Of a stretch of 64,000 nt of DNA, positions 51,169-59,754 are shown piece after piece (position 1 is the stretch's first letter; every line of letters starts with the position of its first letter). Made by a program: the position numbers and the translations under genes. This stretch comes from PFJX01 sp964393825 (lineage in GTDB: Bacteria > Pseudomonadota > Gammaproteobacteria > Burkholderiales > Thiobacillaceae): contig CAYMUY010000011.1 in the NCBI GenBank assembly GCA_964393825.1, positions 30,864-94,863 of the forward strand, in the 5' to 3' direction. The notes beneath the pieces are model-generated. The model had not been told where the DNA came from. It was given only the letters and a program-made list of their open reading frames with translations, and searched no databases.

Positions 51169-51870
51169 ATGGCGGTAGAGAATGTCCCGGTCGACGGGCT
51201 GACGGAAAACGACGATGTACGGCGCAAGGCCCTGCTGCGGCTGGGCGTGGCGGGGGTGGTGACGGCCGCCGCGCTGGCCGGCTTGTGGTGGCTGGACCAA
51301 AGTGGCGGCAAGCCCGGAAAAAGCGTTTCGGCGACCCCGCCCAGCCCCATCGTCAGTGCGCCCCTGCAGGCCAGCGCGCCACCGCAAGACCCCGCCGAGA
51401 TGACGGCTCCGCAACCCGAAACACCGGGCGTGACGCCCGAGACCACGCCAGACAAGGTGCCGGGCGCGCCGGCGGGCGGCGAAGTATCGTCACGGGTGGC
51501 GGCCGCCACCTCCCAATCCAGCACACCCGCCACCCGCGAAGCGCCACCGCCGCCACACGTGAGCAATGCGCCGAGAGCGGTGCCGTCCGCCCCCCAGGCG
51601 AGCGCGGCGACCCCGCCCGCCGAGCGCCGCCCCGCCCTGCCGGCCGCCACGCTGGGCGTGCCTTACCTGGTACGGCTGGGCATCTTCAGCGAGCCGACGC
51701 GCGCCCGCGAACTGGTCGATCGGCTGAAGCATCAGGGCATCCGCGCCCACATCGAAACCCGCGTGAACATGGGGCCATTTGCCAACCGGGAAGAAGCGGA
51801 AAAAGCCCAGGCGACCCTGCGCAAGCTGGGCATCAAGGGCGAACTTATCCCGGCCGCCGCCACGCAATAA
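51169..51870 (+). CDS. SPOR domain membrane protein
   Basis: The 233-residue protein has a short cytosolic N-terminus, one membrane segment (GVAGVVTAAALAGLWWL), a Pro/Ala-rich periplasmic linker and a C-terminal SPOR domain (VRLGIFSEPTRARELVDRLKHQGI). SPOR domains bind denuded peptidoglycan at the division septum. AAGGAGG precedes the start by 4 bases. Its last 26 bases overlap the convergent tilS gene. Confidence 0.9.
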   Translation: MAVENVPVDGLTENDDVRRKALLRLGVAGVVTAAALAGLWWLDQSGGKPGKSVSATPPSPIVSAPLQASAPPQDPAEMTAPQPETPGVTPETTPDKVPGAPAGGEVSSRVAAATSQSSTPATREAPPPPHVSNAPRAVPSAPQASAATPPAERRPALPAATLGVPYLVRLGIFSEPTRARELVDRLKHQGIRAHIETRVNMGPFANREEAEKAQATLRKLGIKGELIPAAATQ

Positions 51871-53152
51871 GCCAGCCGGCCTCGCCGACGCCGCAGCGAT
51901 AGACCGCATCGGCGCCGATGTCCGCCGCCCAGGCGAGGCGGTCATCGACGTAGATCAAGGGCAGTCGGTCACGCCACCAGGGCGGCACGGCGGCTTCGCG
52001 CAACAGGTTTTTCAGCGTGCGCGACGGCCGCCGCGCATCCGGTTGCAGCCGCTCGCCGCCGTTGCGCAGGCGCACCGTCGCCCGCGCCGGCAGCCGCACC
52101 CCCTGCCCTGTCGTCGGTTCGAACAGCAGCCGCCCGGCCGCGCCCAGATCCAGTTCCGTCTCGCCTTGCCATGTCCATTCGCTCGCGCCATCCGGCGCCG
52201 CCGCCGCCACCAGCAGCAAGCGCCCCTGGAAGCGACGCAACGCCAGCGTCCCGAAATCGATGCGCGGCGCCGCGTCCGGGCGGGCCTCCAGCATCTGCGT
52301 CAGCGCCGAATGCAACTGCTCTCGGCGCACCGGGACACCCTGCCGTTCGAGGTAAAGGCGCAACACATTGCGCGCCCGGGCCGCGTCCAGCCGCGCCAGC
52401 CACGCCACCTCCAGTCCCTCGCCGGCGATGACATCGGCGCCATCGGCTTCGGCCAGGGCATCGAGCAACGCCGCCTGCTCCGCGAACTGCTCCGCCGCCC
52501 GCGCCAGGGTCTGGCCGGCATCGGGAAAGCTCTGCGCGAGCACCGGCAACACCTGCCGCCGGGCCACATTGCGGCGCAGCCGGACATCGCCGTTGCTCTC
52601 GTCCTCGACCCAGGACAGGCCACGGTCGCGGGCATAGGCCTCGATTTCGGCACGCGTCGTCTCCAGCAGCGGCCGCAGCAGGGTGATGCCGCCCAACGCC
52701 CGCGCCGCCGGCATCGCCGCCAGCCCCTTTACGCCGCCGCCGCGCAGCAGTTGCAGCAATACGGTCTCCGCCTGGTCGTCGCGCTGGTGCGCCAGGGCCA
52801 GGGCATCGACGGCAAGCCCGGCGAAGGCGCGATATCGCGCTTCCCGCGCGGCCGCTTCGAGACCGCGACCCGCAAGTTGCACCGATACACGCTCGACCCG
52901 CAGGGGCAGGTCCAGCGCCGCGCACTGGCTCTGGCAGTGCGCCACCCATGCATCGGCGGCCAGTGAAAGGCCATGATGGACATGCACGGCGGACAGGTGG
53001 AAGGCGTGCTCGTCACGCAATCCGGCGAGCAGGTGCAGCAATACCGTGGAATCGAGGCCGCCGGAATACCCCACCGCCAGCCGCTCCCCGGGCGGATGCC
53101 GGCGCAGGAACGCCGCGACCCGCGCGGCCAGTTCATCGCGCGGAGCGGTCAT
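51845..53152 (-). CDS. tilS: tRNA(Ile)-lysidine synthetase
   Basis: The 435-residue protein has the PP-loop (VGYSGGLDSTVLLHLL), ALAHQRDDQAETVLLQLLRG and C-terminal TilS domains (RLPARATVRLRNGGERLQP). It modifies C34 of tRNA-Ile(CAU). It follows accA with a 40-base gap. Confidence 0.95.
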   Translation of the reverse strand: MTAPRDELAARVAAFLRRHPPGERLAVGYSGGLDSTVLLHLLAGLRDEHAFHLSAVHVHHGLSLAADAWVAHCQSQCAALDLPLRVERVSVQLAGRGLEAAAREARYRAFAGLAVDALALAHQRDDQAETVLLQLLRGGGVKGLAAMPAARALGGITLLRPLLETTRAEIEAYARDRGLSWVEDESNGDVRLRRNVARRQVLPVLAQSFPDAGQTLARAAEQFAEQAALLDALAEADGADVIAGEGLEVAWLARLDAARARNVLRLYLERQGVPVRREQLHSALTQMLEARPDAAPRIDFGTLALRRFQGRLLLVAAAAPDGASEWTWQGETELDLGAAGRLLFEPTTGQGVRLPARATVRLRNGGERLQPDARRPSRTLKNLLREAAVPPWWRDRLPLIYVDDRLAWAADIGADAVYRCGVGEAGWLIAWRRPG

Positions 53153-53192
53153 GGCTCACCGTCCCGCCGCGCGGAACCGGCGGGACGAACGT

Positions 53193-54158
53193 TCAGGCGC
53201 GCGCTTCCTTGAATTTGCCGTACCCCATCAGGCGGGCATAGCGATCATTCAGCAGGGCATTGCGCGGCCGCTCGCTGACTTCCCGCAACGCCTCGGAGAG
53301 ACTGGCGCGCATGGATTCCATCATCGCGTCGTAGTCGCGGTGGGCGCCGCCCAGGGGTTCGTTGACGATGCGGTCGATGAGGCCCAGCGTCTTCAGGCGC
53401 GGCGCCGTGATGCCCAGCGATTCCGCCGCCAGCGCCGCCTTGTCCGCGCTCTTCCAGAGGATGGAGGCGCAACCTTCCGGCGAGATCACGGAATAGGTGG
53501 CGTATTGCAGCATCATCACCACATCGCCGATGCCGATGGCCAGCGCACCGCCGGAACCGCCCTCGCCGATCACCGTGCAGATCACCGGCGTCTTGAGTTC
53601 GGACATCACATACAGATTGCGGGCGATCGCCTCGGACTGGCCGCGCTCCTCGGCGCCGATGCCGGGATAGGCGCCGGGCGTGTCGATGAAGGTCAGCACC
53701 GGCAGATGGAACTTCTCGGCCAGGCGCATCAGGCGCAGGGCCTTGCGGTAGCCTTCCGGACGCGGCATGCCGAAGTTGCGGTACTGCCGCTCCTTCACGT
53801 CACGCCCCTTCTGATGGCCGATGACCATCACCGGCTCGCCCTCGAAGCGGGCAACGCCGCCGACGATGGCCGGATCGTCCGCATAGGCGCGGTCACCGTG
53901 CAATTCCTCGAACTCGGTGAACAGGGCCTGGATGTAATCCAGGGTATAGGGGCGCTGCGGGTGGCGCGCCACCTGGGACACCTGCCAGGCATTGAGCTTG
54001 CCGTAGATCTGCTTGGTCAGCGCCGCGCTCTTCTTGCGCAGGCGGCCGATCTCGGAGGAGATGTCCAGCGAGGAGTCGCCCTGTACCTCGGAGAGTTCCT
54101 CGATCTTGGCTTCGAGCTCGGCGACAGGCTGTTCGAAGTCGAGAAAAGTCACTTTCAT
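53193..54158 (-). CDS. accA: Acetyl-CoA carboxylase carboxyltransferase alpha subunit
   Basis: The 321-residue protein starts MKVTFLDFEQPVAELEAKIEEL and has the carboxyltransferase oxyanion and CoA-binding motifs (PVLTFIDTPGAYPGIGAEERGQ split near 165-186; GEGGSGGALAIGIGD). It forms malonyl-CoA with AccD in fatty acid synthesis. Start chosen by family length. Confidence 0.96.
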   Translation of the reverse strand: MKVTFLDFEQPVAELEAKIEELSEVQGDSSLDISSEIGRLRKKSAALTKQIYGKLNAWQVSQVARHPQRPYTLDYIQALFTEFEELHGDRAYADDPAIVGGVARFEGEPVMVIGHQKGRDVKERQYRNFGMPRPEGYRKALRLMRLAEKFHLPVLTFIDTPGAYPGIGAEERGQSEAIARNLYVMSELKTPVICTVIGEGGSGGALAIGIGDVVMMLQYATYSVISPEGCASILWKSADKAALAAESLGITAPRLKTLGLIDRIVNEPLGGAHRDYDAMMESMRASLSEALREVSERPRNALLNDRYARLMGYGKFKEARA

Positions 54159-54217
54159 GGGATAAACGCCTGAAAAAAGGGCGGCAATATTACTCGAACC
54201 GCCCGGTGGGCTGACGA

Positions 54218-54703
54218 TCAGTGATGGTGGCCGTGCTCGCCATGGACATGACCATGCTCGACTTCCTCCGGCAGTGCGGCACGCACTTCGCGCACCTGGC
54301 ACTGCAGGCGCAGGCTCTGGCCGGACAGGGGATGATTGCCATCCACCACCACCTGGCCCTCGGCCACATCGGTGACGGTATAGAGCAGGGCGTGCTCGCC
54401 ATCCTCGCTGGCGCCTTCCAGCTGCATCCCGACTTGGACTTCCGCGGGGAACAGATGGGCAGGCTCCACCCGCACCAGTTCGGCGTCGTACTCGCCAAAA
54501 GCGTCTTCCGGTTCCAGCACCACATCCAGCTCGTCGCCGGCGGACTTGCCTTCCAGGGAAGCTTCCACCTTGGGGAAGATGCCGTCATAGCCGCCGTGCA
54601 GATAGGCCGCGGGCGCATCCAGGGTCGCTTCTTCCAGCATGTCTCCGGACAGCGTGCTCAGTTGGTAGGTCAGGGTGACCACCGTATCCTTGCCGATTTG
54701 CAC
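54218..54703 (-). CDS. slyD: SlyD-like FKBP-type peptidyl-prolyl isomerase
   Basis: The 161-residue protein begins MQIGKDTVVTLTYQLSTLSG and has the FKBP core with an inserted flap (EPEDAFGEYDAELVRVEPAHLF). The C-terminal tail is histidine-rich (HGHVHGEHGHHH), which suits nickel or zinc binding. It is a folding helper and possible metallochaperone. The gap to bcp is 1 base. Confidence 0.94.
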   Translation of the reverse strand: MQIGKDTVVTLTYQLSTLSGDMLEEATLDAPAAYLHGGYDGIFPKVEASLEGKSAGDELDVVLEPEDAFGEYDAELVRVEPAHLFPAEVQVGMQLEGASEDGEHALLYTVTDVAEGQVVVDGNHPLSGQSLRLQCQVREVRAALPEEVEHGHVHGEHGHHH

Positions 54704-54704
54704 T

Positions 54705-55166
54705 TCATAACTCCTTGACTAGGTTCAATATTTCCTCCGCGTGCCCCTTGGGGGTGACACCCTGGAGGGCATGGCGGATGACCCCCGCCGCATCGATGAC
54801 GAAAGTGGATCGGTTCACGCCCTCGCGCTGCACGCCATCCACCTCGCGGGTGACCAGCACACCATAATCGCGGCACGCCACGCCTTCCTTGTCCGCGAGC
54901 AGGCGCACGGTGATGCCGTGCTTGTCGCGGAACACGCCATGGCGCATGCAATCGTCGCGCGAGACGCCCAGCACCGTGCAGCCAAGCCGCGCGAAACGCG
55001 CTTCCCGGTCGCTGAACTCGATCGCTTCGGTGGTACAGCCGGGCGTATCATCGCGCACATAGAAGAACAGCACGAGCGGCTTGCCCTGGAAATCCGCCAT
55101 GCGGGCAATCTCCATGTCCGCATCGGGTAATTCAAAATCAGGCGCCTTGTCACCTTCCTTCAACAT
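54705..55166 (-). CDS. bcp: Thioredoxin-dependent peroxiredoxin (BCP/PrxQ family)
   Basis: The 153-residue protein has PLVLFFYVRDDTPGCTTEA with the peroxidatic cysteine, and a second cysteine in SRDDCMRHGVF. It reduces peroxides and should be cytosolic. It forms a two-gene unit with slyD and is divergent from the ribosomal oxygenase gene. Confidence 0.94.
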   Translation of the reverse strand: MLKEGDKAPDFELPDADMEIARMADFQGKPLVLFFYVRDDTPGCTTEAIEFSDREARFARLGCTVLGVSRDDCMRHGVFRDKHGITVRLLADKEGVACRDYGVLVTREVDGVQREGVNRSTFVIDAAGVIRHALQGVTPKGHAEEILNLVKEL

Positions 55167-55201
55167 TGCGCAGTCTCCTCGAAATAGGCCGAAAGTATTA
55201 T

Positions 55202-56398
55202 ATGGGTAAACCTCAACCTTCCCCCGCCGCGATGACAGGTGCGTTCTCGATGTCGGCGTTCACGCTCGATCGACTGCTCGGCGGCATCACGCCGGAAGTG
55301 TTCCTGGCCGAATACTGGCAGAAAAAGCCGCTACTGGTGCGCCAGGCCCTGCCCGGTTTCGGCGACTGGCTCGATCGCGACAGCCTCTCCGCGCTGGCCC
55401 TGCGTGATGACGCGGAAAGCCGCCTGGTGCGTTTCATCCGTGGCCAATGCCTGCTCGACCATGGTCCGTTCGAGGCCGACGACCTTGCCGGCCTGCCGAA
55501 GAAGAACTGGAGCCTGCTGGTGTCCGGGGTGAATCACTTCCTGCCCGCGGCCGACGCCCTGCTGCACGCATTCGACTTCATTCCGCTCGCCCGTCTCGAC
55601 GACCTGATGGTCAGCTTCGCCCCGCCCGGCGGCGGGGTCGGCCCGCACTTCGATTCCTACGATGTCTTCCTCATCCAGGGCCAGGGCCGCCGCCGCTGGG
55701 AAATCAGCGCCCAGACCGATCTGGAAGTACTGGATGGCGCCCCGCTGCGCATCCTCAAACGCTTCCACCCGGAGCAATCCTGGGAGCTGGAACCCGGCGA
55801 CATGCTCTACCTGCCGCCGCAATACGCCCACAACGGCGTCGCGCTCAGCGACTGCATGACCTGGTCGGTGGGGTTCCGGGTGCCGACCGCCGAGGACATG
55901 GTCGGCAACTTCCTCAACCACCTGCAGGACACCCTCACCCCGACCGGCATCTACAGCGACCCCGACCTGAAGCGACCGCGCCACCCCGCCGAAATCCCCG
56001 GCACCATGCTGGACCAGGTGGCGGCCATGCTCAAGGCGATCCGCTGGGACAAGCACACGGTCGAGGATTTCCTCGGGCGCTATCTCTCGGAACCCAAGTC
56101 GCACATCTTCTTCGACCCGCCGGAGCGCCCCATGAAGGCCGCCGCCTTCGCCAAGGCGGTCGCCCGGCACGGCCTGCGTCTCGACCCGCGCAGCCAGTTG
56201 CTGTTTCGCGGCCACCATTACTATATGAATGGTGAATGCCTGACCGCCACGCCCGCAGCGGGCGCCTGCCTGCGCACCCTCGCCGACCGCCGCCGCTTGT
56301 CCGCCACCACGGTCTCCGACGACCTGTTGCCGCAGTTGCACGAATGGTATGTGGCAGGGTTCCTGCTGATCGGCCAGCCTCAGGAAAGCTCCGAATAA
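55202..56398 (+). CDS. roxA: JmjC-type ribosomal protein L16 arginine hydroxylase (RoxA/YcfD-like)
   Basis: The start may be ATG 55202 or 55250; the 398-residue version is listed. It has YWQKKPLLVRQALPGFGDWL at the start of the domain, the iron ligands in VGPHFDSYDVFLIQGQGRR and YAHNGVAL, and a C-terminal winged region. YcfD hydroxylates Arg81 of ribosomal protein L16. A terminator hairpin follows it at 56486. Confidence 0.92.
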   Translation: MGKPQPSPAAMTGAFSMSAFTLDRLLGGITPEVFLAEYWQKKPLLVRQALPGFGDWLDRDSLSALALRDDAESRLVRFIRGQCLLDHGPFEADDLAGLPKKNWSLLVSGVNHFLPAADALLHAFDFIPLARLDDLMVSFAPPGGGVGPHFDSYDVFLIQGQGRRRWEISAQTDLEVLDGAPLRILKRFHPEQSWELEPGDMLYLPPQYAHNGVALSDCMTWSVGFRVPTAEDMVGNFLNHLQDTLTPTGIYSDPDLKRPRHPAEIPGTMLDQVAAMLKAIRWDKHTVEDFLGRYLSEPKSHIFFDPPERPMKAAAFAKAVARHGLRLDPRSQLLFRGHHYYMNGECLTATPAAGACLRTLADRRRLSATTVSDDLLPQLHEWYVAGFLLIGQPQESSE

Positions 56399-56485
56399 GC
56401 CCAGTGCCGCCATGCCGGCAACATCGATACACCACGCTTCCTGTCAAACCAGGCCAGCCACGTCCGGCCCCATCAATTTTTCTCC

Positions 56486-56514
56486 CCGGGCCCCTGGCGG
56501 CCCGGAATTTTTTT
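56486..56514 (+). terminator. Rho-independent terminator behind roxA
   Basis: CCGGGCC (56486-56492) pairs with GGCCCGG (56499-56505) around a 6-base loop and is followed by AA and a run of seven T. A TAGAAT at 56516-56521 just past it may be the -10 box for the lipoprotein gene. Confidence 0.8.
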
Positions 56515-56602
56515 GCTAGAATCCGCGCGATCGGTTTGGGAGTAAAGCCTCCCGGCTGATTGAACACCTCACTGCTCAACTTTGCTTATTAGGAAATCTC
56601 AA

Positions 56603-56827
56603 ATGAAATACTCCGTCCTGCTCGCCGCCCTGCTCGCTTTCTCCCTGACCGCCTGTGGCAAGAAAGAAGAAGCCGCTCCCGCTCCCGCTCCCGAGATGGC
56701 TGCTCCCGCTCCCGCTCCGGAAATGGCTGCTCCCGCGCCCGCCGCTCCCGCCGACATGGCTGCTCCCGCTCCCGCCGCTGACGCCGCCGCTCCGGCTGCT
56801 CCCGCTGCTCCCGCCGCCGCTCACTAA
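56603..56827 (+). CDS. Small Ala/Pro-repeat lipoprotein
   Basis: ATG 56603 follows AGGAAA by 7 bases. The 74-residue precursor has a lipobox (FSLTAC) and a mature part made of near-identical units of the form APAPAPEMA and APAPAADAA. The sequence is low complexity with no further domain. A rigid extended spacer attached to the membrane is a possible function. A strong terminator follows, so it is a single-gene message and probably abundant. Confidence 0.85.
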   Translation: MKYSVLLAALLAFSLTACGKKEEAAPAPAPEMAAPAPAPEMAAPAPAAPADMAAPAPAADAAAPAAPAAPAAAH

Positions 56828-56843
56828 TCGAGCGTTCGGTATG

Positions 56844-56872
56844 AAAAACCGGCCTTCGGGCCGGTTTTTTTT
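56844..56872 (+). terminator. Rho-independent terminator behind the lipoprotein
   Basis: CCGGCC (56849-56854), tetraloop TTCG, GGCCGG (56859-56864), flanked by AAAAA and TTTTTTTT. This is a textbook intrinsic terminator 17 bases past the stop. Confidence 0.92.
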
Positions 56873-57132
56873 CGTCTCCAGCTCCTGAGTTCCGGGTGTG
56901 ACAACGCCCCGGCGTCCCCGGCCGCCATCGACTCACTCGAGCCTCAGCCATTCAGGAACAGCGCCCAGGGCGCTTCCCACCCCCTTTCAGCCCACACCGC
57001 CCACCGCATCGATTCCAGTCGTTTTTATCAGATCGACTGTTTTTCGACAGTTATGGCAGTTGAATCATCAACAGGGTCCGCCCACATCCTGGACAAGGCG
57101 GGTAACTTACTGATTCATCAACCATTACGAAC
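56873..57132. other. Intergenic stretch before the PEP-CTERM gene
   Basis: The rest of this 354-base spacer holds no convincing gene. ACTGT (57036-57040) and ACAGT (57047-57051) form a small inverted repeat about 85-95 bases upstream of the sigma-54-like promoter, where an enhancer-binding protein could sit. Confidence 0.4.
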
Positions 57133-57148
57133 TGGCACGGAGAATGCT
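57133..57148 (+). promoter_or_regulatory. Sigma-54 type promoter for the PEP-CTERM gene
   Basis: TGGCACG (57133-57139), 4 bases, ATGCT (57144-57148): this matches the -24/-12 consensus (TGGCACG-N4-TTGCW) with one mismatch. It lies 33 bases before the start codon. PEP-CTERM genes of betaproteobacteria are known to be controlled through RpoN. Confidence 0.75.
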
Positions 57149-57181
57149 TAATGTTACTCAAACACCCTACCGGAGAGCAGC

Positions 57182-58042
57182 ATGAGCAAGACCCTGATTC
57201 GCACCGTGACCCTAGCCGCCTTGTTGAGCGGAGGCTCCGCCCAGGCCTATGTCGTGGATGCCAATCTGGCGGATTGGGGCCTGCAGAGGACCGGAACCGC
57301 CAGTGACTGGACCCCCAATACCGGGGTCGTCTATCAGGTCGAGGACCAGCACGACAGTTACCTGAATCCTGGCTACGGCGGTCAGGCCTATGATGCCGAG
57401 GCGCTCTATGTCGCCTGGGATCACAGCACGCTCTACATCGCCATCGCCACCGGCCACAAGCCGACGACCATCAACAACCCGGCCGGCAATACCTACGCCG
57501 CGGGCGATATTGCAATCGATTTTGGCATTAATGGCAGTTTCGACTACGGCATCGAACTGCTCGGCAGCGCCACGACCACGGCCGGCCACGTCTACTCGTC
57601 GGTCAACTGGGCCGTGGGCATCTGGAAGCCTAACGGTACCTGGACCGGCTACCTCGACCCCAGCGTGGCGGCCAACATCGCGCTCGCGGATCCGGCCCAC
57701 CCCACTTCCATCCTCAGTGGTACCGATGTCGGCACCGGCAGCGTCGCCTACACCACCGTCGGCCTGAACAACTACGGCGCCTGGGCGGGCGACCTGCATT
57801 ACTTCTACGAAGTGGCCGTGCCCCTGTCTTCGTTCGGCAGCGACTGGGCCACCGGCAACCCGTTTCAGGTGCACTGGACGCAGAACTGCGCCAACGACAG
57901 CATCTCGGTGAATGCCACCGTGCCCCGCCTGCCGCAGGACCGCCAGACCAACGGTGTACCGGAACCCGGCACCCTGTTCCTGCTGCCGCTGGGCATGCTG
58001 GGCATCATGGCGATGCGTCGGAGCAAGACCGCGAACTATTGA
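57182..58042 (+). CDS. PEP-CTERM sorting-domain exoprotein
   Basis: The 286-residue protein has a signal peptide (MSKTLIRTVTLAALLSGGSAQA) and a C-terminal sorting signal: VPEPGTLFLLP, a hydrophobic helix (LGMLGIMAM) and basic RRSK. The middle part has a beta-rich look (DADLADWG-like start, WDHSTLYIAIATGHKP, GDIAIDFGINGSFDYGIELL) resembling a carbohydrate-binding beta-sandwich. Exosortase-linked proteins of this kind associate with exopolysaccharide and floc formation. No exosortase gene is in the window. A terminator hairpin follows. Confidence 0.92.
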   Translation: MSKTLIRTVTLAALLSGGSAQAYVVDANLADWGLQRTGTASDWTPNTGVVYQVEDQHDSYLNPGYGGQAYDAEALYVAWDHSTLYIAIATGHKPTTINNPAGNTYAAGDIAIDFGINGSFDYGIELLGSATTTAGHVYSSVNWAVGIWKPNGTWTGYLDPSVAANIALADPAHPTSILSGTDVGTGSVAYTTVGLNNYGAWAGDLHYFYEVAVPLSSFGSDWATGNPFQVHWTQNCANDSISVNATVPRLPQDRQTNGVPEPGTLFLLPLGMLGIMAMRRSKTANY

Positions 58043-58078
58043 TCCAGCCCAGTGAAGTATGGAGTGGAGTTGCCGTCA

Positions 58079-58144
58079 TACCGGCGCAGGCCGGTATCCA
58101 GTGGCGACGCCGATACCGCTTCTGGACCCCGGCCTGCGCCGGGG
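58079..58144. repeat. REP-like hairpins
   Basis: TACCGGC-GCAG-GCCGGTA (58079-58096) and CCCCGGC-CTGC-GCCGGGG (58127-58144) face each other with 30 bases between. The phrase is of the common proteobacterial repeat type (ACCGGCGCAGGCCGGTATCCAG). It lies in the convergent spacer. Confidence 0.65.
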
Positions 58145-58156
58145 GGACGAAACGAA

Positions 58157-58190
58157 AACGCCGGCGGAATTGCGCCGGCGTTGTCCTTTT
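58157..58190. terminator. Bidirectional terminator between PEP-CTERM and cytochrome genes
   Basis: AACGCCGGC (58157-58165) pairs with GCCGGCGTT (58174-58182) around an 8-base loop. Short T-runs follow on the plus strand (TCCTTTT) and on the minus strand (TTTTCGTTT). Confidence 0.65.
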
Positions 58191-58210
58191 CAGGCCTGGT
58201 CATGCCGGGA

Positions 58211-58756
58211 TCATGGCGGGATCCGGATCTCCCGCTCGCCGAACCGGCCCTCGTTGGCGCGAGGGTGGCAGGCGGCACAATTGCCCCGGGTTCGAATCCC
58301 CGCACGTAGCCAGATACCGCGCGGCAAACGCTCATGCAGCGCCTTGAAATAGGCTGTTTCCGTGATCCGCAGCGGCGCGGCATCGACCGCCACAGCAGCC
58401 GCGATGCGGCGCATGCGCATGTCGGCGAAGGCGCCGTCGGCGGCCATGTCCTCGAGATCCTTCAGCAGCGCCAGCCAGACCGGCTCCTGCACGCTGGCAT
58501 CCTCGCCGAAATGATCCTCCAGTCCCGCCATCATCTTGCGCCACGAGCGGGACGGCAGCAGGCCGGGGGCATACGCGGTATGGCAACTGCCACACTCGTT
58601 CACGTAGGTCTTGCCACGCGGCATGAAAAACAGCGCCTCGTCATGCTCCGGCGCATTGCCGATCCAGAGACCGGCGAGGCCCATCACCGCGGTGAAAATG
58701 GCCAGGCTTTTCCAGGTAACCCTGCTGTCCACGCCAGCGCCACGCGGCGGGCTCAT
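58211..58756 (-). CDS. Membrane-anchored diheme cytochrome c (DHC family)
   Basis: The 181-residue protein has a membrane anchor or signal (SLAIFTAVMGLAGLWIG) and two heme c sites: CGSCH in NECGSCHTAYAPGLLPS and CAACH in NCAACHPRANEG. It matches the dihaem cytochrome c family found with cytochrome b561. It starts within the b561 stop (4-base overlap). In some bacteria a third partner, SHP, completes the set; I see none here. Confidence 0.88.
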   Translation of the reverse strand: MSPPRGAGVDSRVTWKSLAIFTAVMGLAGLWIGNAPEHDEALFFMPRGKTYVNECGSCHTAYAPGLLPSRSWRKMMAGLEDHFGEDASVQEPVWLALLKDLEDMAADGAFADMRMRRIAAAVAVDAAPLRITETAYFKALHERLPRGIWLRAGIRTRGNCAACHPRANEGRFGEREIRIPP

Positions 58757-59376
58757 TCCTCGTCCCCGGCGGCCTTGCGATACTGAAAACCGCTCACCAT
58801 CGCCTGCGCCAGCGGCACCCCATGGCGAATCTCGTGCAGGATCAACGCCGCGATGTGCACCACCACAAAGACCAGGATGACATGCTCGATCAACTCGTGC
58901 GGCTCGCTGAACAGATGTCTGAGGGTGGCGTCATGCCCCAGCCACAGATACAGCGGGCCACGCCCCTGTTCGATGGCCGCCAGCGCCAGACCGGTCGCCG
59001 CCATCACCAGCAGGAGCAGGTACAGCAGCAGGTAAACCGCCGTCGCCGGCGCATGGTGTCCCCAGTCGATCGGTTCACTGAACAGCTTGCGGGTCCGCAC
59101 TGCCGACCACCAGGCCCCTGGCTGCCAGAGCATGCCAAGCCCGGCATGCCGCGGCCCGGCCAGCCCCCAGACCAGGCGCGCCACCAGGCCCAGCACCAGG
59201 CCGTAGCCGATCCAGACATGAAAACGCCAGAGGCTGGCGGCTTCCGGCGAGTAGCCCATCCACTCCCCCACCCGGCCGCCCAGCAGCAGCAGGACGATGG
59301 CCAGCGCATTCCAGGCGTGGATACTCCTCAGAACAGGGTCGTACACCTTTTCGCGGTCGAGCAGCACGCCGGCCAT
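58753..59376 (-). CDS. Cytochrome b561-type di-heme membrane protein
   Basis: The 207-residue protein starts MAGVLLDREKVYDPVLRSIHAWNAL and has four membrane helices with heme-ligand histidines (IHAWNALAIVLLLLGG, RFHVWIGYGLVLG, LIEHVILVFVVVHIAAL). It belongs to the Ni/Fe-hydrogenase-type b561 family and would pass electrons from quinol to the diheme cytochrome c. Confidence 0.9.
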   Translation of the reverse strand: MAGVLLDREKVYDPVLRSIHAWNALAIVLLLLGGRVGEWMGYSPEAASLWRFHVWIGYGLVLGLVARLVWGLAGPRHAGLGMLWQPGAWWSAVRTRKLFSEPIDWGHHAPATAVYLLLYLLLLVMAATGLALAAIEQGRGPLYLWLGHDATLRHLFSEPHELIEHVILVFVVVHIAALILHEIRHGVPLAQAMVSGFQYRKAAGDEE

Positions 59377-59754
59377 GTCAGTTCCGCCCAGCCGTTCCGA
59401 GGGAACCGCCCTCCCCCTTGGGAAGGGACAAACCCGCAACCAGACGACATCCACCCGATGACACGCGACGGACGGCATCCGGCGGAACACGCCTGCGGCT
59501 CATCCGCCCTACGAAGCGGCCCCGGGCGAGGCTAAGCGGCTTCATCTCGGCGCCACCCCGTCGCCCGCGGACATCGAGGAGCGGGGCGGACGCGGACAAG
59601 GGAAAAGAAGCGAGTTGGACAAGGACATGGTGGCGGAGGAAGTGAGGCAGCGGCGACAGGCCGGGCAAAGGATCATCGGCCAATCTTGCCAGAATGTCAA
59701 TTTACCCAATAAGAACAAATAGATAGCAATACATCCGGCAGACGGGTGACGGCT
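59377..59754. other. Intergenic stretch between b561 and gabD
   Basis: No gene is supported in these 378 bases. An inverted repeat GGCGGA (59481-59486)/TCCGCC (59503-59508) resembles a REP element. An AT-rich patch lies at 59696-59735. Confidence 0.5.
59672..59700 (-). promoter_or_regulatory. Possible sigma-70 promoter for the b561 operon
   Basis: Read on the minus strand, TTGACA (59700-59695) is followed after 17 bases by GATGAT (59677-59672). The -35 box is perfect and the -10 box matches four of six. It is almost 300 bases from the b561 start, so a long leader would result. Confidence 0.35.

Noticed and set aside
58280..58310. tRNA T-arm-like GGGTTCGAATCCCC
   Set aside because: It lies inside the diheme cytochrome gene, where it encodes part of the second heme region, and no acceptor or anticodon arm surrounds it.
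59378..59683. 101-codon minus-strand frame in the b561-gabD spacer
   Set aside because: No family features, arginine-rich composition typical of chance GC-rich frames, and its start overlaps the promoter candidate.
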